Assembly (NCBI GenBank): GCA_019241735.1
Contig: JAFAWN010000227.1
Coordinates: 1 to 8,357 of the forward strand
Direction: 5' to 3'
DNA from: Terriglobales bacterium
Lineage (GTDB): Bacteria > Acidobacteriota > Terriglobia > Terriglobales > Acidobacteriaceae
Length of the DNA stretch: 8,357 bases
Positions 1 through 6,152 of the stretch are shown piece by piece. The first letter of the stretch is position 1; the number at the start of each line of letters is the position of its first letter. The notes under the pieces are model-generated. The model was not told the origin of the DNA. It worked only from the letters and a program-made list of their open reading frames with translations, and did no database searches. Position numbers and translations under genes: made by a program.

Positions 1-790
1 GAGCCGAATCTTCATAAGGAATTCCGAATCCCCCGCCCGCGTCCACGTAACGTATGTGGTGCCCATCCGCTCTCAATTCACGGACTAAACTCGCCACCCG
101 CGTCATGGCAGCCGCGAAAGGCTTCGCGTCCATGATTTGCGAGCCGATGTGGACACTCACCCCTGCAACTTCCAGATACTTTACCTTCGAAGCCTGCGCG
201 TAAAGGGAGCGGGCCGCGGCAATGCCGACTCCGAACTTATGCTCGCGCTGCCCAGTTGAGATATAGGGATGAGTATCAGCAGGTACATCTGGATTCACGC
301 GCCATGAAATCCTGGCAATTTTCCTGGCTTGCGCCGCGCATCCCGCTAATGCCGCCAGTTCCGCCTCACTTTCGAGATTAAACAACAGAATGTCGGCTTT
401 AAGCGCGGCACGCATTTCATCAGCGGATTTCCCCACTCCGGAGAAAACGGATCCTCTTGCTGCCCCCGTCTTGGCACGCATTATCCGTTCCAACTCTCCA
501 CCGGATACCACGTCAAAGGCGCAGCCATTCCTTGCCAGCAACCGCAAAATACTCAAATTGGAATTTGCTTTGACCGAATAGCAAATAGAGTGAGGAATTG
601 CCCGAAACGCCTGAGTAAACGCGGCTAAGTTTTCCTGAATAGCCGTCGCAGAATAAACATAGAGCGGCGTTCCATAACGCTCCGCCAGGAGCGGCAGGGG
701 AATACCATCACAATGAAGCGTGCCTTCTTTCGCGAAGTTTTCGGTGGGCTGGTACGAGAAAGCCGGACGCAACGCGGCCAACCGCTTCAC
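1..790 (-). CDS. lysA: Diaminopimelate decarboxylase, partial (3' end beyond window)
   Basis: This PLP enzyme makes the last step of lysine synthesis, decarboxylating meso-diaminopimelate to L-lysine in the cytoplasm. The first 263 codons are visible, about 60% of a normal LysA, and they run off the left edge without a frame break. The fold-type III alanine-racemase-like barrel is clear: the PLP-binding lysine is K74 in CYSVKANSN, followed by FDVVSGGEL (about 92-100), WRVNPDV (163-169), the VHIGSQ motif (213-218) and the glycine-rich phosphate-binding loop VDAGGGFGIPY (249-259). The start is the GTG at 788-790, which shares GTGA with the TGA stop of the upstream phosphatase gene. No ATG occurs in frame before the conserved region, and no strong Shine-Dalgarno is seen, so translational coupling is likely. 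Related decarboxylases (ornithine/arginine, carboxynorspermidine) are less likely because the N-terminal pattern is that of LysA, but the C-terminal specificity residues are not visible. Confidence 0.95.
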   Translation of the reverse strand, partial: MKRLAALRPAFSYQPTENFAKEGTLHCDGIPLPLLAERYGTPLYVYSATAIQENLAAFTQAFRAIPHSICYSVKANSNLSILRLLARNGCAFDVVSGGELERIMRAKTGAARGSVFSGVGKSADEMRAALKADILLFNLESEAELAALAGCAAQARKIARISWRVNPDVPADTHPYISTGQREHKFGVGIAAARSLYAQASKVKYLEVAGVSVHIGSQIMDAKPFAAAMTRVASLVRELRADGHHIRYVDAGGGFGIPYEDSA

Positions 791-2544
791 TTGCCGGGTA
801 CCGGGCCTTTGACTTTTACAGCAACCACTGTCTGATCGTCGAAAGTTTCCACTCCCGACGCGTGCTCGGCGACGGCCTTGAACAGCGACTCCACTACCGA
901 TTCTGCCGGATTAGCCGCGCATTCGAGGACAATCTTTTCCACACGTTCGCGGCCAAACAATTCTCCATCCTTGTTGCTCGCATCGAGCATGCCGTCGCTG
1001 AAAAAGACGAACAGGTCGCCGGCGCTCGCTTTAAAAGTGAACTCATCGTAGTCCGCGTCGTCGAAGAGTCCGAGTGGAAGGCCGGTGGCTTCGATGATTT
1101 CGATTTTCCGGTCGTGGTAGTAAATCGGGCGCGGCAGTCCGGAGTTCGCCACCCGCAGAGTGCGCTCCGTCTCGTCCCAAACGGCGTAGACCAATGAGAC
1201 GAACTGTCCCGCAATTTTCCTCTCACTTAAGGAATAATTGACCGCTGAAAGCATCTCTGCGGGACTGGGCTCCATAGGCGCATGCGAGCGCAGGATTCCA
1301 CTGACCAGGGCGGCGTAAATAGCGGCTGGAGCGCCTTTTCCGCTGACGTCCCCAACGACAAACGCCATGCGGGACTGGGAATAATTCACAAAATCATACA
1401 AGTCTCCGCCAATTGCCCGTGCCGGCGAAAACTTCGCCGCAATTTCCAAAGTCGCAAGCGTCGGCCGGAACTGGGGCAACAGCCTGAACTGCAACTCCCG
1501 CGCCATCGCCAGGTCTCGTTCCAGGCGCTTTTCCTGGTTCGCGATTTGCTGATACAACTGGGCGTTCTCAATGGCAATCGCAACCTGCGCCGCCAAAGTT
1601 GTGATCGTACGTGCATGTTCCTCAGTGAAGAAACGACGCCGGGTATGTTCGAGATCGAGAACGCCGATCACGCGATCTTTATATACCAGCGGGACTGCCA
1701 GCTCGGAGCGGGTTTCGGGGTTGCTCTCGATGTAGCGCGGATCTTTGCTCACGTCCGGAACCAACACCGCCTCGCCTTTCTGAGCGGCGTAGCCCACGAC
1801 TCCGCGGCCGAGCGGGATGTCATGTTTGAGGTTGATGTTTTCCTGAAACCGCAGAGAAAACCGGTGCTGGAGATTTTCTCCCGACGCATCCAGCAGCAGG
1901 ATGCTGAACATCTGGTAATCGATCAATCGGCTTAGCAGCTCCGCAATCCGCTTCAGCAATTCATCCAAATCGAGGATCGATGTCAGCTCCTGTGCAATCT
2001 CATTGAGCAGCGTCAGCGTCCGCGCCTGCCGCGTAGTTCGAGTATAGAGACGCGCGTTCTCGATGCCGACCGCCATCCTGGATGCGATCAGCATCAGTAG
2101 CTGTTTGTGTTCTTCGGTGAAGTGGTTGGGCTCGGGGGATTCGATATCGATAACCCCGATCACCCGGTTCTTAACGATCAGCGGGACCGCGACTTCCGAG
2201 CGTACTTGGGGAACGGCGGAGATATAGCGCGCATCTTGCGAAACATCGGAGACGAGGATCGCCTCTCTCCGCTGCGCCGCTATTCCTGTAACACCTTCGC
2301 CGACTTTAATGCGCAAACGCTCGACCACCCCCGGCGGGTAGCCAACCTGAAAACGGAAACGCAGCTCCTGGGTCTTCTCGTTCAGCAGCAGAATCGCGAA
2401 AATCTCGTAATCGGTGACTTTACGCACCAATTCCGCAACGCGCCGCAGCGTAGTGTCGAGGTCAAGCGTGGTGTTGACCACATCTGCAACTTCAAGCAGC
2501 AGGGGATCAACTTTGGATTGAAGATCCAGTTGAAAAGTAGCCAT
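787..2544 (-). CDS. GAF-GAF-SpoIIE (RsbU-type) serine/threonine phosphatase
   Basis: This is a 585-residue cytoplasmic signalling protein with no signal peptide or membrane segment. Two GAF sensor domains (about 20-165 and 185-330) come first. Each contains a matching block: LVSDVSQDARYI then RSEVAVPL and VIGVIDIE in the first, and LVPDVSKDPRYI then RSELAVPL and VIGVLDLE in the second. A short helical linker (about 330-356, ending AMARELQFRLLPQ) leads into a PP2C-like SpoIIE domain (about 365-578). The metal-binding motifs are present: GGDLYDF (379-385), GDVSGKG (398-404), FSDGMLDA (515-522) and FDDQT (568-572). The domain therefore looks catalytically competent. Family members usually dephosphorylate STAS anti-sigma-factor antagonists in partner-switching pathways; no STAS or RsbW-like gene is in the window, so the substrate is unknown. 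The GAF ligand cannot be told from the sequence. The ATG at 2542-2544 is the first in its frame, with TGA upstream, and has only a weak GAAG as ribosome site. The stop overlaps the lysA start. Confidence 0.93.
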   Translation of the reverse strand: MATFQLDLQSKVDPLLLEVADVVNTTLDLDTTLRRVAELVRKVTDYEIFAILLLNEKTQELRFRFQVGYPPGVVERLRIKVGEGVTGIAAQRREAILVSDVSQDARYISAVPQVRSEVAVPLIVKNRVIGVIDIESPEPNHFTEEHKQLLMLIASRMAVGIENARLYTRTTRQARTLTLLNEIAQELTSILDLDELLKRIAELLSRLIDYQMFSILLLDASGENLQHRFSLRFQENINLKHDIPLGRGVVGYAAQKGEAVLVPDVSKDPRYIESNPETRSELAVPLVYKDRVIGVLDLEHTRRRFFTEEHARTITTLAAQVAIAIENAQLYQQIANQEKRLERDLAMARELQFRLLPQFRPTLATLEIAAKFSPARAIGGDLYDFVNYSQSRMAFVVGDVSGKGAPAAIYAALVSGILRSHAPMEPSPAEMLSAVNYSLSERKIAGQFVSLVYAVWDETERTLRVANSGLPRPIYYHDRKIEIIEATGLPLGLFDDADYDEFTFKASAGDLFVFFSDGMLDASNKDGELFGRERVEKIVLECAANPAESVVESLFKAVAEHASGVETFDDQTVVAVKVKGPVPGK

Positions 2545-2556
2545 TCCGATACTTCA

Positions 2557-2562
2557 ATCATA
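2557..2562 (-). promoter_or_regulatory. Possible extended -10 element before the phosphatase gene
   Basis: The minus strand reads TGATATGAT here, a TGn-TATAAT-like extended -10 with one mismatch. It lies in the 104-base spacer 2545-2648 between the lipoprotein stop and the phosphatase start. No convincing -35 lies 16-18 bases upstream. If used, transcription would begin only about 5-6 bases before the ATG, giving an almost leaderless mRNA for the phosphatase-lysA pair. No terminator-like hairpin with a T-run is seen in this spacer, so read-through from upstream is also expected. Confidence 0.25.
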
Positions 2563-2648
2563 TCAGCCGAAAAGGTCGTGCCGGGGTCACGATGGTACTG
2601 CGAAGGGGAGTGAGAGAAACCTTTTGGGAGCGGATCGATGCAGAAGTT

Positions 2649-3269
2649 TCACTTTTCGATTCGGATAAAATTGCCGGTGCTGGCGTCCACATCCACTTTC
2701 AAACTCGCCTCGTCAGGATTCGGGCCGTAAATAACATGCCAGATGAGTTGGTTACTGAGGTGGGACCAATCGAGGACATAAAAAATCGATGTGTCCGGGG
2801 TCTTCGCCAGCAGTTTATCTCCGCCATGCTTTTGCGCCGTCTCCAACGCTTTATCCGAGTCGACTTTGAGAAAACCCATATCGAACACTTGAGTGGATGC
2901 GTTTCCGGGCGTGTAGCTGTCTTCACCGCCGGGGGTGATGCCACGCGCCGTTCCGTCAGGAGTATCGGCTCCCGACCAGCTATAGGTGCGTTCGCTGCGC
3001 TGCGCTGCCGATGCGAAAGAAGCGCGCCATGAAGCTGACTTGCCGCCTTCACCCTTCTTCCCCGGGATATTCGACGATTCCAGACGGAACGGTTGCGCAT
3101 CGCGCGCCCACCCGTGCGCCGCGATAAACAATTTCTGGAACGCGACGCGGGCGGTGACAAACTCTGGTGGCTTGGGTTCTGGCTTTTGGGTTTGCGCCGG
3201 CTTCGAGGTTTGTGACGAACAGCCTGCCATCAACATCGCTGCAACCACAGTCAACCAGGGATTCTTCAT
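2649..3269 (-). CDS. Putative lipoprotein with PepSY-like C-terminus
   Basis: This is a 206-residue exported protein of unknown function. The N-terminus MKNPWLTVVAAMLMAGCSSQ is a lipoprotein signal with lipobox MAGC, so Cys17 should be lipidated. A Pro/Lys/Gln-rich spacer (about 18-36) follows, then a globular part with FQKLFIAAHGWARDAQP (45-60) and SWRASFASAAQRSERTYSW (about 80-98). The last 30 residues, with IWHVIYG and VDVDASTGNFI, resemble the end of PepSY-type domains, where a Trp strand is followed by a DA-x-TG turn; this is a pattern resemblance only. I chose the ATG at 3267-3269 because AAGGATGG lies upstream at a sensible distance. An in-frame ATG nine bases further upstream (3276-3278) has AAGG directly against it and would add only MAA. 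The gene sits 161 bases after the coiled-coil gene and 104 bases before the phosphatase gene. I do not recognise a named family. Confidence 0.8.
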   Translation of the reverse strand: MKNPWLTVVAAMLMAGCSSQTSKPAQTQKPEPKPPEFVTARVAFQKLFIAAHGWARDAQPFRLESSNIPGKKGEGGKSASWRASFASAAQRSERTYSWSGADTPDGTARGITPGGEDSYTPGNASTQVFDMGFLKVDSDKALETAQKHGGDKLLAKTPDTSIFYVLDWSHLSNQLIWHVIYGPNPDEASLKVDVDASTGNFIRIEK

Positions 3270-3274
3270 CGCCG

Positions 3275-3282
3275 CCATCCTT
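3275..3282 (-). promoter_or_regulatory. Ribosome binding site deciding the lipoprotein start
   Basis: The minus strand reads AAGGATGG. The AAGG core is 9 bases before the ATG at 3267-3269 but directly adjacent to the ATG at 3276-3278, which lies inside the motif. This favours the downstream start. The same eight bases precede the start of the upstream coiled-coil gene at 4050-4057. Confidence 0.5.
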
Positions 3283-3324
3283 AAGCCGGGTCGTTGGAAG
3301 CGGAATCATTCTACTAGATGACTT

Positions 3325-3340
3325 CATCCCGGGCGGGATG
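3325..3340 (-). other. Short stem-loop between the coiled-coil and lipoprotein genes
   Basis: CATCCC and GGGATG form a perfect 6-base-pair stem around a 4-base loop in the spacer 3279-3430. On the transcribed minus strand it is followed by AAGTCATC, not a run of T, so it is not a classic intrinsic terminator. It could be an mRNA processing or stability element, or chance. Confidence 0.3.
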
Positions 3341-3430
3341 GACGGTCACGCAGTGAGCGACACGGAATCAAGGAAACAATTGCGGGTCGACATCAGTGAG
3401 CTTGGGTCTTCGGATAGCAAGCGAAACCAG

Positions 3431-4042
3431 CTACTCCCGCGCTGAGGACGGGACGCCCGCCTTCCGCGCCTGCTCCTGAAGATCATCCAGCTTCTGCTTG
3501 GCATCGTCAAGCGCCCTTTGCTTCTGGTCCAGTTGCTGCTTGTATTGCTGGTCTTCCTTGTCCCAGCTCGCCGAGTTGCGCAGCCGGTTCCCCGCGTCGG
3601 CGTAGAAGGCGGCGGCGCGCAGGCGATATTCGCGCTGCAGCACATCCATTTCTCGCATCAGTAAATCAATCTGGGCCCTCTGTGTTGAAATTTTTTCTTT
3701 CCACTGATCGTTTGCCTTCTGCCGCGCGGCAGGATCGGCTGCCGTCTTGGTATCTGCCTTTTTCTCGGCAGCCGGAGAAGTGGATTCGGCGGCGGCAGCA
3801 GCGCCAGCAGGCCCGGAATTGGCAGCTTCAACCCCCGCTTCGGGAGCGGCAGGCGTGGCGCCAACCACGCTCAGCTTGTCGGTGGTAGGCAGGTTATCAT
3901 TGTCGAATTTTCTGACCGCCGACGGCTTCTTGTCCTTACGGGCCGCGCGCGCATAGTCTCCGAGTGGCTGGGACTGGCTGTACCCTAACGATGCCCCGCA
4001 AAAGATTAACGTCGCAAAACCGATCCAGGCTGTGTATTTCAT
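3431..4042 (-). CDS. Secreted coiled-coil protein of unknown function
   Basis: This is a 203-residue exported protein. The signal peptide covers about residues 1-23 (MKYTAWIGFATLIFCGASLG), with likely signal peptidase I cleavage near YSQSQ. Cys15 is preceded by Phe, which does not fit a lipobox. Next come the segment QPLGDYARAARKDKKP (25-40) and a following DNDNLPTTDKLSVVG (48-61), which I associate with secreted acidobacterial proteins. A long Ala/Pro/Glu-rich low-complexity linker follows (about 62-108). The C-terminal part (about 112-195) is almost wholly charged and helical, with Gln, Lys, Asp and Leu in coiled-coil spacing, for example QKQRALDDAKQKLDDLQEQ (173-191). The layout suggests a periplasmic protein that oligomerises or binds a partner, but no enzyme motif is visible. 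It follows the PAS gene by 60 bases and has a good ribosome site. Its tie to prepilin processing is only positional. Confidence 0.85.
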   Translation of the reverse strand: MKYTAWIGFATLIFCGASLGYSQSQPLGDYARAARKDKKPSAVRKFDNDNLPTTDKLSVVGATPAAPEAGVEAANSGPAGAAAAAESTSPAAEKKADTKTAADPAARQKANDQWKEKISTQRAQIDLLMREMDVLQREYRLRAAAFYADAGNRLRNSASWDKEDQQYKQQLDQKQRALDDAKQKLDDLQEQARKAGVPSSARE

Positions 4043-4048
4043 AGTTGA

Positions 4049-4057
4049 TCCATCCTT
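4049..4057 (-). promoter_or_regulatory. Ribosome binding site of the coiled-coil gene
   Basis: AAGGATGGA on the minus strand lies 6 bases (from its GGA) before the ATG at 4040-4042, supporting that start. Confidence 0.55.
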
Positions 4058-4102
4058 ATCGTTCCATTTCCTGCTCTTCTAGCTGCCAATAAAACCCGTG
4101 CA

Positions 4103-4960
4103 TTACATCCCTGCCGCCGCGCTCGCCCTGGTGCCGGCCAAAAACCCGCCGACCGTGTGATCGAGAAGCGCTGTTTCCTCTGCAATGTCGGTCGCCAACT
4201 GCCGCACGGACGCAGCATCGTTGCTGGCAGCGAGCTGGGCTGCATATCCCGAAATCGTGGTCAGCGAATTGCGCAAAGTCAGCGCCATCTCAGAGGAAAT
4301 TTCCCGGCGAATTTCATACTCGCGATTGATCCGCGCCATTTCCGTCTGATCAGTGAGCAGACATGCCAGGCCTAATACATCGCCGTTTGGCGCTAGCACC
4401 GAACTAAGTGTGATGTCCAGGATGCGTTCATCATGGGCGGGGGTAACGTAATGGCCCTCCAGCCGTTGGGAAGGAGTCTTTTGTTTCAGCATCTGCTGCA
4501 GTCGCTGTGCCAGGGTTTCATGCGGCGCGGAGCGGGAGAGCACCACCGCGTCACGAAAAACCTCTTTTAGGCTCATCCCCACTGGGGAAGCAAAACCGAG
4601 AATTTGCTTGGCGGCGCCATTGGCCTGCCGCACCAGACCGTTGGTGGCGACAAACATCACGCCGCTGGAAAGATTCGATAATACGGTGGCGCTTATATTC
4701 TCCACGGTCTCTGCCCGCCGCCGCTCCACCTGCTGCATGCTGAGCAGTTCGTGTTTCTGCTGCTTCAACTGTTGAATGACGGCGTGATACGTATGCAGGG
4801 GAAAACTCTCCTGCGAGCTTGACTTCTCTACCGTCGGGGAATCTTCCACCAGCGTGCGCCGTATGCGCCGCATCATAAGCCGCGCCATGATCATGGTGAA
4901 GGCGCCGCCGGCAAGCAGCACCGCCATACGCATCACGGCAGGATTGGCCAGCAGCCTCAC
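4103..4960 (-). CDS. Membrane-anchored PAS protein with degenerate histidine-kinase DHp segment
   Basis: This is a 285-residue protein if it starts at the GTG at 4958-4960, which overlaps the TGA of the prepilin peptidase gene (shared GTGA) and has GGGGG five bases upstream. The frame stays open further upstream (to 5083), but that stretch lies inside the peptidase gene. One membrane helix (about 11-29, AVLLAGGAFTMIMARLMM) is followed by RRIRR, a Gln/Glu-rich helix (about 58-88), and a PAS domain (about 88-207; SSGVMFVATNGLVRQANGAA, then DITLSSVLAPNGDVLGLACL). The last 75 residues look like a HisKA two-helix bundle: LRNSLTTISGYAAQLA (229-244) and EETALLDHTVGGFLAGTR (261-278). In kinases the first helix reads HELRNPL; here the His position is L227. 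The protein ends after the second helix, with no ATP-binding domain and no room for one before the next gene. It therefore cannot act as a normal kinase; a sensor, scaffold or partner for a true kinase is inferred. Confidence 0.85.
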   Translation of the reverse strand: MRLLANPAVMRMAVLLAGGAFTMIMARLMMRRIRRTLVEDSPTVEKSSSQESFPLHTYHAVIQQLKQQKHELLSMQQVERRRAETVENISATVLSNLSSGVMFVATNGLVRQANGAAKQILGFASPVGMSLKEVFRDAVVLSRSAPHETLAQRLQQMLKQKTPSQRLEGHYVTPAHDERILDITLSSVLAPNGDVLGLACLLTDQTEMARINREYEIRREISSEMALTLRNSLTTISGYAAQLAASNDAASVRQLATDIAEETALLDHTVGGFLAGTRASAAAGM

Positions 4961-5880
4961 AGCAACCCCCAGTACCAGTGCAGGAATTGGTTGCCGACGA
5001 AAAATGCCATCATTGCCATACTGCCAAGAAACACTCCAAACGGCATCTGGTGTCGCCGGAGGGCGATTGCAGCTGATTGCCAAGCCTTCCGTCGCGCCTC
5101 TGGCGCCGGTTCATGGTTCCTCGTCATGCGGCGGCGCGTGCGTTTGATCCAGACCGCAAATACTGTTGCCACTCCAAATAACGATCCAACTATCGAGCCG
5201 GTAAATAAAGTGAAGACAGTCAGCTTGATGCCTAGAAACGCGCCCACCATTGCCATCAACTTCACATCTCCAAAGCCCATCCCTTCGACGCCCCGCGCCC
5301 GCAGGTAGATGGCGCCCGCGCCATAAATGAAGCAAGCGCCAACCACTGCGCCAAGCACGGCATCCAGCAGCGAGAACAAGTGCCACGAAAGGTCAGAGCT
5401 GACAGGCAGTGTGACGATGCCGGGCAGCATTTGGGACGCCAGGTCATTCACCGGAATCAGAAGACTGAAAACCAGGCCCAGGGCGATTCCCGGAAGCGTC
5501 AGCTTGTCCGGAAGAAGTTGAGTCTCAGCGTCGGTAAAGATGAGGCCCAGCAACAGAAATCCGAAAGCGCAATATTTCAACGTTGCCAGCGTCATCCCAA
5601 AATGTAGATAGCACGCTAGAAATAACGCACCGGTGAGCAGTTCGACCAGAACATACCGGGATGAAATCGGCGCTTTGCACTGGCGGCAGCGGGCGCGAAG
5701 AATTAACCAGCTAAGTACCGGGATATTGTCGTAAAAGTGAATTGGAGTTCCGCACCCCGGACAGGCCGACCTCGGACTGGCCACGGACATCCCACGCGGC
5801 AGCCGGTAAATGCACACGTTCAGGAAGCTTCCGAATGCCAGCCCCAGCGCGAAGATCGGAAATGCCATAGCCGGATCCAC
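4957..5880 (-). CDS. pilD: Type IV prepilin peptidase / N-methyltransferase (PilD family)
   Basis: This integral-membrane aspartic protease removes the leader from type IV prepilins or type II secretion pseudopilins and usually methylates the new N-terminus. At 307 residues it has the full bifunctional layout. The first helix carries GLAFGSFLNVCIYRLPRG (13-30). The cytoplasmic zinc domain has CPGCG (40-44) and CRQC (65-68) on either side of the family segment YDNIPVLSW (50-58). The first active-site region reads FTDAETQLLPDKLTLPG (115-131, with D117 and D125), and the second reads GMGFGDVKL (200-208, with D205 in the GxGD motif). The C-terminal QMPFGVFLG and final WYW are usual for the family. 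About seven or eight membrane helices are expected. The start given is the GTG at 5878-5880; the ATG at 5866-5868 (MAFPIF) is equally plausible and has GGA seven bases upstream. It is the first gene of the operon. No pilin or secretion ATPase is in the window, so pilus versus type II secretion is open. Confidence 0.95.
   Translation of the reverse strand: MDPAMAFPIFALGLAFGSFLNVCIYRLPRGMSVASPRSACPGCGTPIHFYDNIPVLSWLILRARCRQCKAPISSRYVLVELLTGALFLACYLHFGMTLATLKYCAFGFLLLGLIFTDAETQLLPDKLTLPGIALGLVFSLLIPVNDLASQMLPGIVTLPVSSDLSWHLFSLLDAVLGAVVGACFIYGAGAIYLRARGVEGMGFGDVKLMAMVGAFLGIKLTVFTLFTGSIVGSLFGVATVFAVWIKRTRRRMTRNHEPAPEARRKAWQSAAIALRRHQMPFGVFLGSMAMMAFFVGNQFLHWYWGLL
4966..4970 (-). promoter_or_regulatory. 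Ribosome binding site for the overlapping PAS gene
   Basis: GGGGG on the minus strand lies five bases before the GTG at 4958-4960, inside the last codons of the prepilin peptidase gene. It decides the PAS start in favour of the GTGA overlap over the long upstream extension. Confidence 0.5.
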
Positions 5881-5927
5881 AGTGACCGTGCCCCCAAAAA
5901 AGTGCGGATTTACTGCGGTTTCGCTTG

Positions 5928-5933
5928 ATTATA
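5928..5933 (-). promoter_or_regulatory. Candidate sigma-70 -10 box of the pilD-lysA operon
   Basis: The minus strand has a perfect TATAAT here, 47 bases before the GTG start of the prepilin peptidase gene. The hexamer at a 17-base spacing (CGGTGA) is a poor -35, so the promoter would be weak or activator-dependent. Transcription would start near 5921. Confidence 0.4.
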
Positions 5934-5984
5934 CGGGGAGGCAGTAGCGGTCACCGAAGTACTAAAGTCACTGTACAACCGGAC

Positions 5985-5999
5985 GCAAGGGGCCGACCA
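5985..5999 (-). promoter_or_regulatory. Possible sigma-54 (-24/-12) promoter of the operon
   Basis: On the minus strand the sequence reads TGGTCGGCCCCTTGC. It has GG and GC separated by exactly ten bases, and matches TGG, the G at position 7 and TTGC of the TGGCACG-N4-TTGC consensus, but not the CAC. Transcription would start near 5973, about 93 bases before the peptidase start. Pilus genes are often sigma-54 dependent in other bacteria, so the position is sensible, but one such match can occur by chance. Confidence 0.25.
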
Positions 6000-6152
6000 A
6001 CCCCGTTTGATAGATAGAATCAGAACCCTGAACCGCGGGATTTTGCGCCAGGCGGCGCGATCTTTCTCGTCCTAGACAGCCGCTGATCTACTCAACCCGG
6101 CCGTTCCTGGTGTTAAATCGTTGGTTAGCTCTATTCTTAGGTGTAAGCGAGA

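Larger units (their letters stand above)
5881..6152. other. Divergent intergenic region
   Basis: This 272-base stretch separates the minus-strand operon from the plus-strand glycosyltransferase gene. I see no ORF with coding character and no RNA gene. It holds the two candidate operon promoters listed separately, repeated GTCAC motifs (plus-strand copies at 5950-5954 and 5967-5971, an inverted copy at 5882-5886), a CGGT-C-ACCG inverted repeat at 5948-5956, and a GCGCC/GGCGC stem with a four-base loop at 6045-6058. No convincing plus-strand promoter for the glycosyltransferase was found. Confidence 0.7.

Noticed and set aside
390..581. Plus-strand open frame of 63 codons
   Set aside because: It is antisense to lysA, which has conserved PLP-enzyme motifs on the other strand.
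1282..1935. Plus-strand open frame of 217 codons opposite the phosphatase gene
   Set aside because: It lies wholly antisense to the GAF2 and SpoIIE-linker coding sequence, which has clear motifs; the translation has no recognisable domain, so it is a codon-bias shadow.
2107..3032. Plus-strand open frames opposite GAF1 and the lipoprotein gene
   Set aside because: Both are antisense to supported genes and give no recognisable domain or convincing ribosome site.
4961..5083. N-terminal extension of the PAS protein to an upstream ATG
   Set aside because: It would lie within the prepilin peptidase gene in another frame; the GTG overlapping the peptidase stop has a GGGGG ribosome site at good spacing and gives a normal membrane-anchor N-terminus.
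6045..6058. GCGCC-AGGC-GGCGC stem-loop as an intrinsic terminator
   Set aside because: No run of T follows on either strand and no gene ends nearby; the stem is only five pairs.
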